Shown: positions 1-12,228, counted from the stretch's first letter. The stretch: 64,000 bases of DNA from Choristoneura fumiferana (GCF_025370935.1 NC_133476.1:7608171-7672170); one strand, 5' to 3'. Made by a program: numbers and translations. The notes: generated from the sequence alone by a model not told the origin.

Positions 1-1055
1 CCACTCAGTGGCGATTTTTGGCCATCGCTGTATTCGGCATTATTTCAGTCAGTCAGTTCATGAAACTTGAAGTTTGGTATGAAGCTAGCTAGCTCTTATA
101 TATAGCACTATCAATAAGAAAAGTCCGCAAAATGTTAGTTTTCAGCATTCATTTAAATGACTTCATATAGTGCGTACTTATAATTTGCTTAGAGAGTTCT
201 GCCAACAGTAGATATATAATAGATACCTACAAATTTGTACTAAACCTCGATACGCGAGCCCGACTTGCACTTGGCTAGTTTTTAAGAGACTCAGATTAAA
301 TTAAAAGGATTTTTTGAGATCAATTTTGAATGATTATGTATTTCATCATCAAAAAACATCGTAAATTAGCAACTGTATTATAATTTTTGCTACCCTAAGC
401 AAATTCCATTCTGCAGGCGTTTCAAAAAATTTCTCCTTATTGAAAATCATTTTCATCTACCATAGCTTTTTCCTTAATATCTCTCTCTTATTCCACAATG
501 CGACCGTCACTTCTTTTAAATATAATTAAGCACTTAGTTTTCGCGAGAAGCAATTACGCTTCAAAATGGCGTCCTAATTTGTGTATCAACAAAGGCAGAC
601 TTTGTTTATGTGCCTCGAATTTTTGCACATCTTTTGATTACAAGGCGTGACGATTTAACGACTGCTTTTTTGTTATTTGTCCTTATTTAGCAGGTGAACG
701 AGCTTCCAATATTTTCGGAAATATGCTTTGATATGCCTTGATGAGTCTGATAATGACGTTTTTCGGTGCTCGTCTTGGCCGCTGCCTGCACAATTGTAAC
801 GTTGAAGACATTTTTTATGGTAAAACAGCGTATCTATTAGATACTAATGTACACATGTTATTATTATAAGGAGCATACCAATATTTTAAGGGACGTTAAA
901 TTAGATCAAAATAATTTACTTGAAATTTGAAAAAAATATACGACATTTTTGTTTTAATTTCCTGAACAAAATAAATAAATTATCATTCCGCCTGAACACA
1001 ATCAGCCTGTGCATATGAGTGACAAGATATTTAACACTTTAATAATGGTGTCTCT

Positions 1056-1084
1056 CTGTGTGTGTGTGTGTGTGTGGTGTGTGT

Positions 1085-1129
<45 letters not shown>

Positions 1130-1143
1130 TGTGTATGTTGGTG

Positions 1144-1183
<40 letters not shown>

Positions 1184-1200
1184 TATGTGTGTGTATTTCT
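1056..1200. repeat. Compound (TG)n / (GCGT)n microsatellite
   Basis: An almost pure TG dinucleotide run with a few GTGG interruptions passes into GTGC/GCGT tetramers and back to TG. Open readings across it on both strands (runs of Cys/Val or Thr/His) are products of the repeat, not genes. Its length makes it likely to be polymorphic between individuals. Confidence 0.97.
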
Positions 1201-1319
1201 TTTGTAATTTTCTATAGTTTTGATTCAATCAATTATTTCTTAAAGTATCTAAGTGAAGCCCAGTCACTCGTGACAGTCAAGATAGTCAAAGAAGTTTTAA
1301 TCAATCACTGAATATGAAT

Positions 1320-1425
1320 TATTTATCGATTTAAGTACAGTTATCCGTTTGCCATACCCATAACGCAAGCTTTGCTTCCTTTGCGACTAGGTCATTTGTA
1401 GTTGAGCGTCCCATATCTGAAATGG
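1320..1425 (+). repeat. Diverged SINE tail fragment
   Basis: The words GCAAGCTTTGCTT, TTGCGACTAGGTCA and a following GTCCCATA match, in order, the tail at 57160-57210 and the reverse complement of the minus-strand SINE at 52690-52760. No tRNA-like head is seen, so this is a truncated, diverged copy. Confidence 0.5.
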
Positions 1426-1713
1426 GAAAACTGTTTATAGTTATTCCATAGTATGACATGGAGATCTTTATTTACACTTTTTCAATAAATTATATCTTTA
1501 TCTAAAAAAATCTAATCCCACATTTTTTTCTGTCTGACCTTTTTGTTAGGTATAAAAATAATTTTAATTGTTGTACATAACTAACTGCTCCACAAATGTG
1601 ACTACCATTATTATTTGTGACATGCTTAGAGAAACACCGACTTCCTACGGAAGGGAGTAGCCATTCACCGCGTTCCCCTCTGTCAAAGTACAAGCCCAAG
1701 TGGGCATACGCAT

Positions 1714-1722
1714 TTTATAAAA
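1714..1722 (+). promoter_or_regulatory. TATA-box-like sequence upstream of THAP exon
   Basis: TTATAAAAC lies about 70 bases before the ATG at 1789, a spacing compatible with a core promoter and a short 5' leader. AT-rich DNA gives such matches by chance, so the support is the combination with the downstream start codon and splice donor. Confidence 0.4.
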
Positions 1723-1788
1723 CAAAGCGCGCTCGGATTTCAAACTAGACCGAATTTAGTCACGCGAGTGAACGGTGCAGTGTTTAAA

Positions 1789-1872
1789 ATGCCAAACTGT
1801 TCAGTTTTCTGCTCTAAAAAGAGATCTGGGACATTAAGCTTGCAAAAAGATGGTGTTACATTTCACATGGAA
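1789..1872 (+). CDS. THAP-type zinc-finger first exon (partial gene)
   Basis: The exon opens with ATG and encodes 28 residues starting M-P-N-C-S-V-F-C. It continues with a basic segment and G-V-T-F-H-M, followed by a good splice donor (GAA|GTAAAT). THAP domains bind DNA through a C2CH zinc site: they start with M-P-x-C-x(2-4)-C and reach G-x-x-F-H just before a common intron position, which is the pattern seen here. The second half of the domain (the conserved Trp and the C-x2-H pair) is not found downstream. The gene is therefore incomplete here: a distant exon, a broken host gene, or the relic of a THAP transposase. Confidence 0.6.
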
Positions 1873-2469
1873 GTAAATTGTTATCGTATTATTGCTATTT
1901 AATTACATTTAAACAACAAAGTCATACATTTTATCATAATATTATTATCGGATTCGTTTACCAACATCGAGTCCGCTCTCCCGTACAAATTTCGGATCGG
2001 TCAAGCGATAAATCCAACTACTCGCCGATGAACAACTTGTCAATGTGTGAGCTTTGAGTCATCCTGTACACGAATTATTAGTGTATTGTTGGATTATTTA
2101 TGTGTTTACGTCGTCATTACAGTCAGTTGGCAGTTTTGTTTTTGCATGTGAGTGTGCGAATCTGTACTTGTGTGCACATTTCCCCCCGCAACAAACGCCA
2201 GAACAATTTGAATAGTAATCTATCGCCAAGGCTACTCCCTTCCGGTAGGAAGCCCGTGTTGCTCTAAGGTGACATGTTTCTATTTCTTACTCGGATTGCG
2301 ATAGCGACCCAATCCACTCCGCTGCAGATGTAGCCGCGTTGGCAATACCTACGTTGCGAGTTGCATTTTTATTCCTGCGCAAAAAAGGTTGTGCAGACTG
2401 CAGTTGTCGTCAACCTTTTACGTTAAGTAAATTTCGTACGCTAATGTGACTGTTTCAAACAGAAAACTA

Positions 2470-2770
2470 TACTGTTATTATGATTGGTTTTTGGAGGTTT
2501 TTTGTATTTGTTATTTCAACTTTTTATGTCATTCCGTGAAATCCAAATCCAATCCGTGCTAGTGTCGCTACTTAAGTGCCTAAGAAAGAAAAAAGGAGGC
2601 TAAAATGTGTGATGCATGGGAGAAATTTGTGTCTAGACTCCTATCCAGTGGTGGTGTAGGGGTATGGCACGCAGCATCTGGGTTCGATTCTCAGCGCTGG
2701 TCTCTTTTTCTGGGTTTTTTTCTGTGCATCCATGTTTCAGTTTTTTATTTTTGTTCCAGAATTTCCAGAG
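2470..2770 (+). mobile_element. tRNA-derived SINE (family C)
   Basis: The segment 2645-2710 has Pol III-like A and B boxes (GTGGTGTAGGGGTATGGCA and GGGTTCGATTCTC). Upstream, GCTAGTGTCGCTACTTAAG and GGAGAAATTTGTGTCT also occur in the inverted copy at 14529-14860. The poly-T/GTATTT segment with GTCATTCCGTGAAATC recurs at 21100-21165 and 46780-46850 as GGTCATCCCGTAAAA. It is tRNA-like but is a repeat, not a functional tRNA gene. Confidence 0.8.
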
Positions 2771-3596
2771 CAAAGTATTCATGAAGAGCCCTAGGTTATA
2801 TTATCTAGGTTGTCTTACTAGAAAACATAATATTAAGGGAAACAAAAATTACTCTGGCTAACATGCTCACTTGGTGGTTGGTAAGAAAATGTTCATCTAC
2901 ATGTAAGGGCGTATCAAAGATAATTAAATACCTATATGTTAAACTTGTTAAATTTACAAACTTCGCTAATTAACTTTCTAACGTTTTTGTTACTTGAATT
3001 GAGGTTTATACTTACGTTCCTACACAGATTGTTAGGTATTTTACTTCAGACCAGCTTTTACTGGTTCGCTTTAAATGTAACTTATCTTATTTTACTTATT
3101 TTTTACTGAAATTGCGATCTTCATTATCGTTGTATGACGAAGAATATCTTACGATTTTATTGGACCCCGTGGGAACATCGGTTTAAAACTTAGCCTTGTG
3201 TTATTCCAAACATCCACCTACATTTACTTTAGCGTGAACGAACACACACGTACGCGCACACACACTCACGCACTCACAAACTTCCGTATTTAAATTTAGT
3301 AGGATAACAATAAAATCACAACCGCTTCTGGTTAGTTGAAGGATTAAAGACTTAAATATCAGAGATCTGACAACATTAAAACTGTGGAATATAATTCAAG
3401 AAACTTTTTCCCTTATATAAGCCACATTTGGTTTCCCAGCATGGATCGAGGCAACTTAGATAATGAAGAAGATAACTTGAAATAGGACGGAGGCGTGGTT
3501 AGTGCACTTTATGTATCTAGTAGTGTCGGTCATGTGGAAAATAACCAGATAAAGGAACAAAAGGCATGATGAAAATAGAAAAATCACCTACTGATG

Positions 3597-3760
3597 TATA
3601 CATACAATACAACAATACAATACAATAACTCTTTATTGCACACCAAAAAACAGTAAACAGTACAGAGAACACAAGTATATACATAGAGATTTTCTAAGGT
3701 AAGCAATAGGCGGCCTTATCGCACATACTTAACTTCAATTAAATAATATTATTCCTGTGT
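3597..3760 (-). mobile_element. LINE 3' tail fragment
   Basis: Read on the minus strand it contains GGTGTGCAATAAAGAG followed by TATTGTATTGTATTG. The plus-strand segment at 34925-34975 has the same GGTGTGCAATAAAG plus TATTGTATTGCA. Such tails end several non-LTR retrotransposons in Lepidoptera. No reverse-transcriptase coding sequence is attached. Confidence 0.5.
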
Positions 3761-3839
3761 GATTGTGTCAATGTTTATCTAAAATTAGCTTTTACAAAAG
3801 ACTTTGCTTTACTTGAATTGTGATTCAAGTGAAATTGAT

Positions 3840-4075
3840 GTGAAAAAAATCCCCCTTACATAACCAGCATTGGTACTGGCCAAATTATTTCCTAACTTAA
3901 TAAGGTTATGGTGCGCTCGCTTTGCTCGCTCGGCTCTCACGTTGTGGTCGCAATAACCTCTAACACTCCTCGCTTCGCTTGTTATCGTACCAAATTTTCC
4001 GGAACCTAAATTGACAGTAACAGTGACCAATTACAGTACCAAAATCTCTTTGAAGTAAGAAATATTTGGCCTTTC
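3840..4075. mobile_element. Small DNA element with palindromic GAGCGAAGCGAGC words
   Basis: It starts with TTACATAACCAGCATTGGTACTGGCC and ends with CCAGTACTGGTTA, an inverted pair. Inside lie the CGCTCGCTTTGCTCGCTCGG and CTCCTCGCTTCGCTTG words. The segment at 36902-37125 has the same ends (ACATAACCAGCACTGG and GTGCTGGTTATGT) and the same internal words, so these are two copies of one non-autonomous TIR element. Confidence 0.65.
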
Positions 4076-5464
4076 CAGTACTGGTTAGTTATCTACCGGG
4101 AAGAAGGTGAAATTACATCGTGTTTCTGATAATTCACACTTAACTACATAGGTATGTGAGATATATTGTCAACGGGAGCTGATTAAAGACCCGCGCTCTA
4201 TATACCTACCGTAAAAAATATTACCTATGTTAAATTACATCGCCGTCTTCATTTAAATGCAATTTTCATTTCACGAAGAATGCTTGTGGAATATTGACGT
4301 GTCTTAAGGTTTTTTGTTTATTTTATTTCATTGAAAACCAGGAACATTAAAATAAAAGATGTCACATTTGTGTAAATCAGTCTATGATACCCTGTAAGGG
4401 CACACAAATTGCTTAAAACTGAAAATAAAATTCCATACCTACTTTTACGAAATCATGCATTTGTGACTAGATGTATTGATATAATACGGTGACCGGTTCA
4501 TTATTTGTACAATTATTTATTGATATTATTTCACGATTATATGAAGTATATTTAATTAATTTTATTTCTTTTCAGAAAACCTGGTATCAAATAAATGAAA
4601 TAATTATATTTTCTAAACTGGTTTCGAGTATCAAGCCTTTAGTTTCCAAAGTGGCCGAAGGGGTTGATGGGAGTGCGAACTGTTAAACGAAATACCAACT
4701 AATGTACCACAACTGTAAACGAGCATCGCTCCATCATTCCAATCGGCTCGCCAGTGGCGAAGCCTCCGCATTTAAACCAATAATCTCCAAGTAAAAGCCC
4801 CTTCACACGTAGGATGCTATTACTAACGAGCCCAGATTTCAGTCCGATACGGATCGGTTTTAGAATACGCTGTTATTCAACACATTCGCTGTCTCTAACG
4901 TCCATGAAATGAACTAGGAAAGGGTTTTTAGGAAAATAAATTTGCAGGAAATTATCCATTCCGCAAAGTCTCTGGACCCATATATGCCCAGTGGGTCGTT
5001 TTTATCCCGAAAAATAGGTATCAGCTAACGCGCGATTTTGCAAAAGAAATTGCTTATTTGTGACGTCAGTGCTAAAGAAGAAATCGGAGACCAAAAATAG
5101 TTCTGGGCATATATGGGTTAATAAAATGTTTAACCTTAATAATAGATGTTCTCACTTCATAATTACGTAAAAACACATTATTTGCTACGTTATGTATTCC
5201 TAAGGCTGTGTTTCAACCAGAGATGTGTGAGGATGTGTTGTGAGGACTTTTTTTTCATGAACCAAATGTTCAAGATTGAACCTTTTTATTTAGTTTTATA
5301 CTTTTTAATGTTTTTTATTGTTTATGAATTAATTCGTAATTTAAATTATTAAAAAGAGACTCCATTAAATGTCATTCAAGAGAACGGGTGTCTTATTTTC
5401 CTCTCAAGGATATTTATTTATTTAAACCCAATTATTATTACATTAATTAGTTTACAATTTTAAA
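4076..5464. other. Unassigned AT-rich DNA
   Basis: No coding exon or clear repeat boundary was recognised. An acceptor-like polypyrimidine-CAG occurs at 4566-4576 with a short open reading after it, but nothing similar to a known domain. The last 250 bases (about 5212-5465) precede the BEL internal region and could hold its 5' LTR. No second copy is visible downstream to confirm this. Confidence 0.3.
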
Positions 5465-5493
5465 CATTTGGTCCTTCGTTCAATTTAGAATCA

Positions 5494-7743
5494 GTGAAAT
5501 TAAAATTTAGTGCAAAAAATATTAAATTACTTACATATCATTTCATCCCGAGACAAAATGGAAGAGCTGTCAGAATTAAAAACAAACGTGCTTCGATAAA
5601 AGGTGGAATAACCAGGATACTGAATTATGTGACGGATAAAAACAACCACTCCAAAATTGCCGAAATAAGGGTTCGTATACAAAATTTAGAGAAACTATTT
5701 GAACAATACGACCTCATCCAAGTTGATATTGAGAAGAACGATCCGACGTCGATTCAAGCCCACGAAGAAGACAGGCAAGGCGTTGAAAATAAATACTTTT
5801 TTGCTAAAGCCATAGTTTATAATTTATTAGAAGCACCTTCATCACCATCACTATCACCAAGGGCGGAGATGGCATCAGCGTCACATAACAAGTTCAAATT
5901 GCCCAAATTAGAGATCCCGAAATTCGATGGCGAGATGCGGAACTGGCCAAACTTTAAACAATTGTTCATGGCAGTGATCGACGGCAATACAACCCTCAGC
6001 GACACGGAAAAGCTCTTCTATCTGAAGTCGGCTCTTAAAGGAGAAGCCGCTGGACTTATCTCTGCGTTAGCTGTTGGGGAGGAGAGCTACCTTAAGGCGT
6101 GGAGTATTCTACAGGACAAGTACGAGAACAAAATGGTCGTAGTCAATTATTACCTAAACAACATTTTCAATTTTCAGACGATTAATAGGTCAAATTTAAA
6201 ATTATTCTTAAATAACTTGCAGCAATCCTTAGATAGCTTAAGTGTCTTAGATTTACCCGTACAACACTGGGATTTAATAATTATTTACATAATTTGTCAA
6301 AAATTAGACAATTCTCTTCGAGCTGCTTGGGAGTTTCATAGAGAGCACAACGAGTTGCCCAATTTAAGAGATTTAATGGACTTTCTCAGTCATCGAGCTA
6401 CTGCATTTGAGATTTTAAATGACAAGTCTCCTATGAAACCTCATCAGACTCAGCAAACTACACGTACATCTTATGTGTCATCTAAAATAAGCTCTAACTG
6501 TTTGTGTAATGAATCACATGAATTGTTCAAGTGCCCGATTTTCCTGGAAATGCCTTCTATTAAGCGAAACGATTACGTCAAAGGGAAACGTTTATGCTTC
6601 GGATGTCTTATACCGTATAAATTTGGTCATAAATGCACTGAAACTTGCAGCATTTGTGGCAAAAGGCATCATACTACCATCCATGTGGAGCAGCGAGGTG
6701 CGTCGTGCTTGACGACAAGTAGCACGAGCGGCGCGGCAGCCAGCGCGGCTGTGGAGCAGACCACGAGTAAGGTAGCCACGGTCTCATCGGCGCTTGTGAA
6801 TGACGCCGCCACGATGCAGTCGCATGTACTGCTCTCTACTGCGTTAATTAAGGTACAATCTGTTAATGGTAGCTGGCATACCGCTAGAGCCCTTCTAGAT
6901 TCAGGTAGCGAGGTCAATATTATTACCAAAGAGCTAGCAGATAAGCTCAATTTAGCTCGTATGGAATCTAGGATAACGCTTAAAGGAATCGGTAACTTGA
7001 CTAAGTCAACTAGTGATAGCGTACGTTTACATGTTGCTTCGAGATTTAATGAGTCCAACTTTAGCATGAACTGCGTTGTATCGGATCATGTTACGGTACC
7101 TTTACCACACTCTTATATTAACATACAAAATTGGAAGATACCCAAATCTTGCAATTTAGCAGATCCATTGTTTTACCTACCACAAACAATCGATCTACTT
7201 ATTGGTGGAGAATTATTTTATGATTTATTAACCAACAACGTTATTGCGATCGGTAACAAAATGCCCCGACTAATTGAGACAGTGTTCGGCTGGGTGACAG
7301 CTGGCCCTTATGAATGCATAGCTACTCGTTCGGACGTAGCTCAAGTAGCGTTATGTTCAAATATTACCCAGTGTCCGAATGACATTCTGTCAAAGTTCTG
7401 GCAGATGGAGGAGCTGCCTTCGGCTCAAGTTAAGTCCCCGGAGGACGAGTATTGCGAGAAACTTTATAGTGAGACTACCACGCGTGAGGCGGACGGCAGA
7501 TTTGTTGTCAACCTTCCTATACCGCATGAGAAACTTCAAACGTTAGGTGACTCTTTTAAGAAAGCATACAGCTGTTTTATGTCATTAGAGTCGAGGTTAT
7601 TGCGAGATAACGATTTATACCAACAATATAGAGATTTCATTCGTGAGTTTATTGATTTAGGACATGCGGAGTATATCAATAATTTTAGAGAAACTGGTAC
7701 TACTATCCCAAATATTTTATCTGCCTCATCACGCAGTTATTAG
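5494..7743 (+). pseudogene. BEL/Pao Gag-protease part of polyprotein
   Basis: The open frame has 749 codons and no ATG at its 5' end. An ATG at 5558 in another frame opens a short reading that resembles the usual amino end of BEL Gag and stops within about 15 codons, pointing to an indel near 5580-5590. Residues about 135-285 match the DUF1759 Gag region (K-L-P-K-L-E-I-P-K-F-D-G). Residues about 340-400 carry Cys/His knuckles (C-F-G-C, H-K-C, C-S-I-C-G, H-H). Residues about 460-490 form the retropepsin-like site with L-L-D-S-G-S at 467-472. The frame then runs out in an unrelated tail at 7743, because an indel around 7680-7715 moves the polyprotein into the next frame. Inference: a decayed copy, or consensus errors in a repeat. 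Confidence 0.9.
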
Positions 7744-10723
7744 GCCACAGAGTGTTTCTACTAAATTACGAACAGTATTTAACGCGAGTTCAAAGAGTTC
7801 AACGGGCGTGTCTTTGAATGACATTATGCTTGAAGGCCCGAACATATTTTCAGAAATCACAGATATTATTCTGCGCTTCCGTACATTTCAGTACGTATTT
7901 TCTGCGGATATTGTCAAAATGTTTAGGCAAATTAGAATAAACGAAGATCAGAGACCTCTTCAAAGGATTCTTTGGAGAGATAGTCCGAGTGAATCACTAA
8001 AATGCATTCAACTTAACACTGTGACCTACGGAACCAAGAGCGCACCTTACTTAGCGTTTAGGACTATGTTAGAACTAGCTAATATTTATGAACACCAGTA
8101 CCCTGAAGTAGCGAAATGTCTCCGGCTTCAATGCTACATGGACGATATTTTATACGGATCCAATAATATCGAGAATGCCATTAAGATTAGTTCAGACATA
8201 AGCCACGTCCTCGCTAAAGGTCAATTTTTGTTGCATAAATGGTCAAGCAACGATAAAACGTTACTTGAAAATTTACCTAACTTTCTTAAGTCATCCGAGC
8301 ACATTAAAACGCTTGTAGTTGACAGTTCGTCGGTTTCAACTTTAGGGTTAAAATGGGATTCAAAATTAGATAATTTTGAGATGAGCGTAAAGCAGCAAAA
8401 TCTTCCAAACTTTACAAAACGAACCATATTGTCGAGTATTGCAAGAATATTTGATCCAATGGGATTCTTAGGTCCATTTGTTATATCTGGTAAAATACTT
8501 ATGCAAAAAATTTGGAAAGAGAATTTAGATTGGGATGACAGCGTCCCAGAGCACATTCTTTTAGAGTGGAAGAAGTTCAACAGAGATCTGGAGGCTGCTA
8601 CACAGATAGTGGTGCCCCGTAAGTGCTTTCCCGCAGTGCCTGATAGAGTTTATTTAGTTGGTTTTAGTGACTCGTCAAGTTCAGCATACGGAGCTTGTGT
8701 TTATTTAGTAGGTGTCACTGCAGAGTCAATCTCAGCGCAAATTGTAATGGCAAAAAGTAGAGTCGCTCCTTTAAAAGCTCTTACGATTCCGCGACTGGAG
8801 CTAAGCGGAGCTCTATTATTATCTCGACTTGTAGTCAAAGTTAAGGCTGCCTTGTCACATGTTATAAAAATAGACGAAACGTATTTATTTTCTGATTCCA
8901 ATATCGTTTTAAATTGGATCAAATCTCCTTATGAAAAATATACTATATTTATAGCGAATCGCATTTCTCAGATTATCACCAATACAGATTATAAACAATG
9001 GTATTATGTCAGAACGCATGAAAATCCTGCGGATTTATTAACGAGAGGCATTTCTCTCAATGAGTTGAAGGACTCTATTCTTTGGTGGCGTGGTCCACGT
9101 TGGTTAGAGACTCCTGTGTCAGAATGGCAGTTGACACATACGGCCCCGTCTTCTGACCCAGTTATGTTAGAATTAGTTAATACTAAGTGTGTCACTTCTA
9201 CTACCGTAGAAGCTAAAGAAGATAGCTTTATAGAGTTGTTTACCAAATTTTCCAAATTTACGGCTCTCCAACGAACCATTGCATATGTATTTAGATTTGG
9301 TCATAACGCAAAAAACCCAAGTAATAAGTTGAACGGTCCGCTATCTACATTTGAGCTACAGAGAGCACGAAATTTTATAATAAAAACAGTACAGCATCAT
9401 AGTTTTACTACCGAAATTCATGACTTAAAAGCTAAGAATTCGATTAGAACTAATAGTAAACTGCTAAAGTTATGTCCAATATTAGATGAAGATGGAATTA
9501 TTAGGTTAGGTGGACGGATAAGTAACGCTTCTACGTCGTACAGTCATAAACACCCGATTATTTTACCTAGAGATAATCATGTAACGACTCTCCTTATAAG
9601 AAAAATTCATTTGAGTCTGTTTCATGCCGGTATCCAAACTACTTTATCTACCGTGCGATTACAATACTGGCCAATTAACGGGCGGGCGGAGGTAAAGCGC
9701 GTCATACACAGTTGCGTCGTGTGCATTAGGTTTAGGAGTCAAACGTGTGAGCAAAAAATGGCTGACCTACCAGCCCCGCGAGTCAATTTAGAAAGACCAT
9801 TTTTACATACTGGTGTCGATTTCACAGGTCATATCCTAGTCAAATCAAATAGATTACGCAATGCCAAATTTATTAAAGGATATATATGTGTGTTTGTCTG
9901 TCTATCTAGCAAATGTATCCATTTAGAGTTAGTCTCAGATATGTCTAGTAATTCTTTTATATTAGCTTTAAAGAGGTTTATCTCTAGAAGAGGTTTATGT
10001 CACACTATATACTCAGACAATGCTAGTAACTTTAAGGGAGCTCATCACGAATTGAATCAGCTTTATAAGATGTTTAAGGATGAGAAACAGTATAGCGAGA
10101 TTATCGATTATACATCATTGAACTCTATCAACTGGAAGTTCACGGTACCGCTCGCGAGCCACATGGGTGGAATATATGAGGCCGGAATTAAGGCGGCTAA
10201 AAACTTATTAAAGCGTCAACTGGTAAACGTTAAATTACCATACGAGGAACTTATGACGTTAATCGTGCAAATAGAAGGCATTCTCAACTCTAGACCTTTG
10301 TGCGCTCTCTCTGACGTACCTAACGATTTAACATGCTTAACACCGGCACATTTCTTAACCGGAAGCTCTATCTTAGATATCCCAGAGCCCAATTTTGAGG
10401 CCTGGAGAAGCAACCCTGTTGTTTTATGGAAACGACTTTCTATTATTAAACACCAATTTTGGAAACAGTGGATGCTACAGTACCTTTCTGAGCTCCAGCA
10501 AAGGCCAAAATGGGCTACCAGCAGGCAAAATTTAGTTATCAATGACCTAGTAATTATTAAAGATGAATTAACCCCTCCCGGCTCATGGCCCTTAGCGCGA
10601 GTGGTAAAAGTGCACATAAACACAAAGGACGGTTTAGTGCGGTCCGCGACTGTGCGCACCGGCACGGGCGAATACGACCGACCTATTAATAAATTAATTT
10701 TACTTTTACCTAATTCGGCTTAG
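7664..10723 (+). pseudogene. BEL/Pao Pol part: RT, RNase H, integrase
   Basis: The frame is 1019 codons long. The ATG at 7664 is incidental; homology to BEL Pol starts near 7715 (Y-L-P-H-H-A-V). RT shows the catalytic Y-M-D-D at residues 158-161 (8135-8146). RNase H begins near residue 328 (G-F-S-D-S-S). The integrase has an H-x-H/C-x2-C zinc site near residues 650-690 (L-F-H-A-G, C-V-V-C), then the DDE acids: D in V-D-F-T-G near 718, D in Y-S-D-N-A-S near 783, E in I-Y-E-A-G near 834. The last 100 residues are the DUF5641 region ending in R-P-I-N-K-L. The frame is uninterrupted to its stop, so decay is limited and insertion is probably not ancient. Confidence 0.93.
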
Positions 10724-11329
10724 TCCATTCAAATTATATCTTCTTAGTTATCCAAATTTTTATACAAAAATATCGATGGTGGAAGTCTCAATTGACGTAA
10801 GGACAAAATGCTACTTTTCAGGAGAGCGAAAAGAAGTTTTTGGTAATTTTCAAACCCTCACAGCATTGTTAATGTTTAACTTAGCAGGATGTTATAATTA
10901 CGTAAAATCTTGAATTTTTCTTGCTTTTCAGCGTGAAACTATAGACATTTCGTAAAAAGCTTAATAAGAAAAATAGCTGTCCCTTACGCCCGTGACATAC
11001 GGGCGTCATAGCCCCTTACACCCATAAAACCGTAAATAAATAAATAATGTAGTAACCGATTTTTGGTCTTATAGGACATTTTATATTTATTTGCTACGTA
11101 TTTGGACGTAAGTTTCTGTAGAAAAAATGAAAAAAATAGTGAATTAACTCAAAGAACCACTAATTATTTAAAATAACGCGCAAAAGCCATAATTTTGCAC
11201 GTCCCTTAAAAAATATGTAATTTGTAACATTTTCTTTAAATGGACATTATAAGTTAGAAGTTAAATAAAATTCAAATAAATTTTATAACGTTTTAAACTT
11301 TCGTGATTCTCACTCATAGTCAAAATACC

Positions 11330-11580
11330 ACCAACGGGACTTATCACGCTAACACACACGAGTAATATTTACCTCGACGTTTCGGCAACATTGCAGTGGC
11401 CGTGGTCACGAGTGGACTGAAGTGTGGGGTGTCAAGTCTGCCTAGCAGCGCGAGTCCTTCGAACTACCCGCACTTGATCACTAATAGTACCAGCACTCGT
11501 ATCACGCAATTGGTGATTTTTATTTGTCACCCCATCACACCGACTCACAACACTCATCTCGACGTCGACACTTATTAATA
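11330..11580 (-). repeat. Repeat fragment with CCGAAACGTCGAGG motif
   Basis: Read on the minus strand, it contains GTGACCACGGCCACTGCAAT then GTTGCCGAAACGTCGAGG. This phrase is familiar from the ends of dispersed insect retroelements. No coding part is attached and the family was not identified. Confidence 0.4.
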
Positions 11581-11940
11581 ACAGGATTCCACGAAGATGA
11601 AAGCTTATATTCATTGTCCCGGTTGTTATTTTTATGCTTTTTATTTCAACTGCTTCACGTACCATTCTTGAGTAGAAATGACGTTCCGTGGACAGAATTT
11701 TGGGATTGTGAAGCTCAATCCAGTGGTTTGGTCCTGACTCCAACAAATGCTCGGCTATGGCTGACTTGTTTGTTTATAGCTGAGAGGGTCAAGGAAGATA
11801 TTGCAGCTGTTAAAAATCGCCAAGTAAATAGGTTTTTATCCCGGGAAATAGCATATTTCCGGGGGGTAGCGATAAACGAACTAATCATGTTGTTGATGAC
11901 GATGATGATGAAATGATTTTCACTACCACCACTGGCGTAC

Positions 11941-12045
11941 TAACTCTGCTTGCTTGTATTATTGCTTACATGCTTGCTTGCTTGCTTGCATGCTTGCTTG
12001 CATGTTTGATTGCATGCTTGCTTGCACTATTTCTTGCACATTTGG
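11941..12045. repeat. CTTG/CATG minisatellite, block 1
   Basis: Tandem GCTTGCTTGCATG units with point changes. Block 2 (12229-12358) has the same units and the same trailing phrase (CACTATTTCTTGCACATTTGGGAGTAT). The two are therefore diverged copies of one block with about 190 bases between them. Confidence 0.9.
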
Positions 12046-12228
12046 GAGTATTCTTGATTCCTCTAACACACTGATTGCAGCTGTGAGGGAGTGGGACGCC
12101 AGCCCGCTTCATGAGCGCTGGAGGAGATACCATAGACCGGTCATCGCGGGATCGGGGTAACCCGCGATGTTCATCTAACCCAGGCCGATAAAATTGCATG
12201 TTTGTTGATTGGATTGACAAAATTACAT

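Larger units (their letters stand above)
1618..2277. mobile_element. Candidate TIR element enclosing a THAP exon
   Basis: The arm at 1618-1662 (containing CTTCCTACGGAAGGGAGTAG) is matched in inverted orientation by the arm at 2230-2277 (containing CTACTCCCTTCCGGTAGGAA). The arms agree over about 45 bases with a few mismatches and single-base gaps. The 570 bases between them hold a TATA-like sequence, a start codon and a THAP-type zinc-finger exon. P-element transposases carry an N-terminal THAP domain, so a P-like remnant is possible, but no other transposase part is seen and no target-site duplication could be fixed. Confidence 0.5.
5465..10723 (+). mobile_element. BEL/Pao LTR retrotransposon, internal region (defective)
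   Basis: One long Gag-Pol polyprotein is recognisable over 5.2 kb: DUF1759-type Gag, CCHC-like zinc knuckles, aspartic protease, reverse transcriptase, RNase H, zinc-binding and DDE integrase, and the C-terminal DUF5641 region. This order (protease-RT-RNase H-integrase, with DUF1759 and DUF5641) defines the BEL/Pao group. ATTTGGTCCTTCGTTC at 5466 resembles the leader just after the 5' LTR in such elements. No LTR pair could be matched: 47 bases after the stop codon the sequence runs into the ends of another transposon and then an assembly gap. At least one frameshift, probably two, make the copy non-functional as assembled. Confidence 0.93.

Noticed and set aside
1009..1311. 100-codon open reading on the plus strand and a 65-codon one on the minus strand
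   Set aside because: Both are translations of the TG/GCGT microsatellite.
8221..10665. Several minus-strand readings of 70-150 codons
   Set aside because: They are antisense shadows of the BEL/Pao Pol coding sequence.
11370..11410. Hammerhead-like phrase around CCGAAACGTCGAGG
   Set aside because: The CUGANGA part is not present in the right place and no stems can be drawn; only the GAAAC word resembles the ribozyme core.
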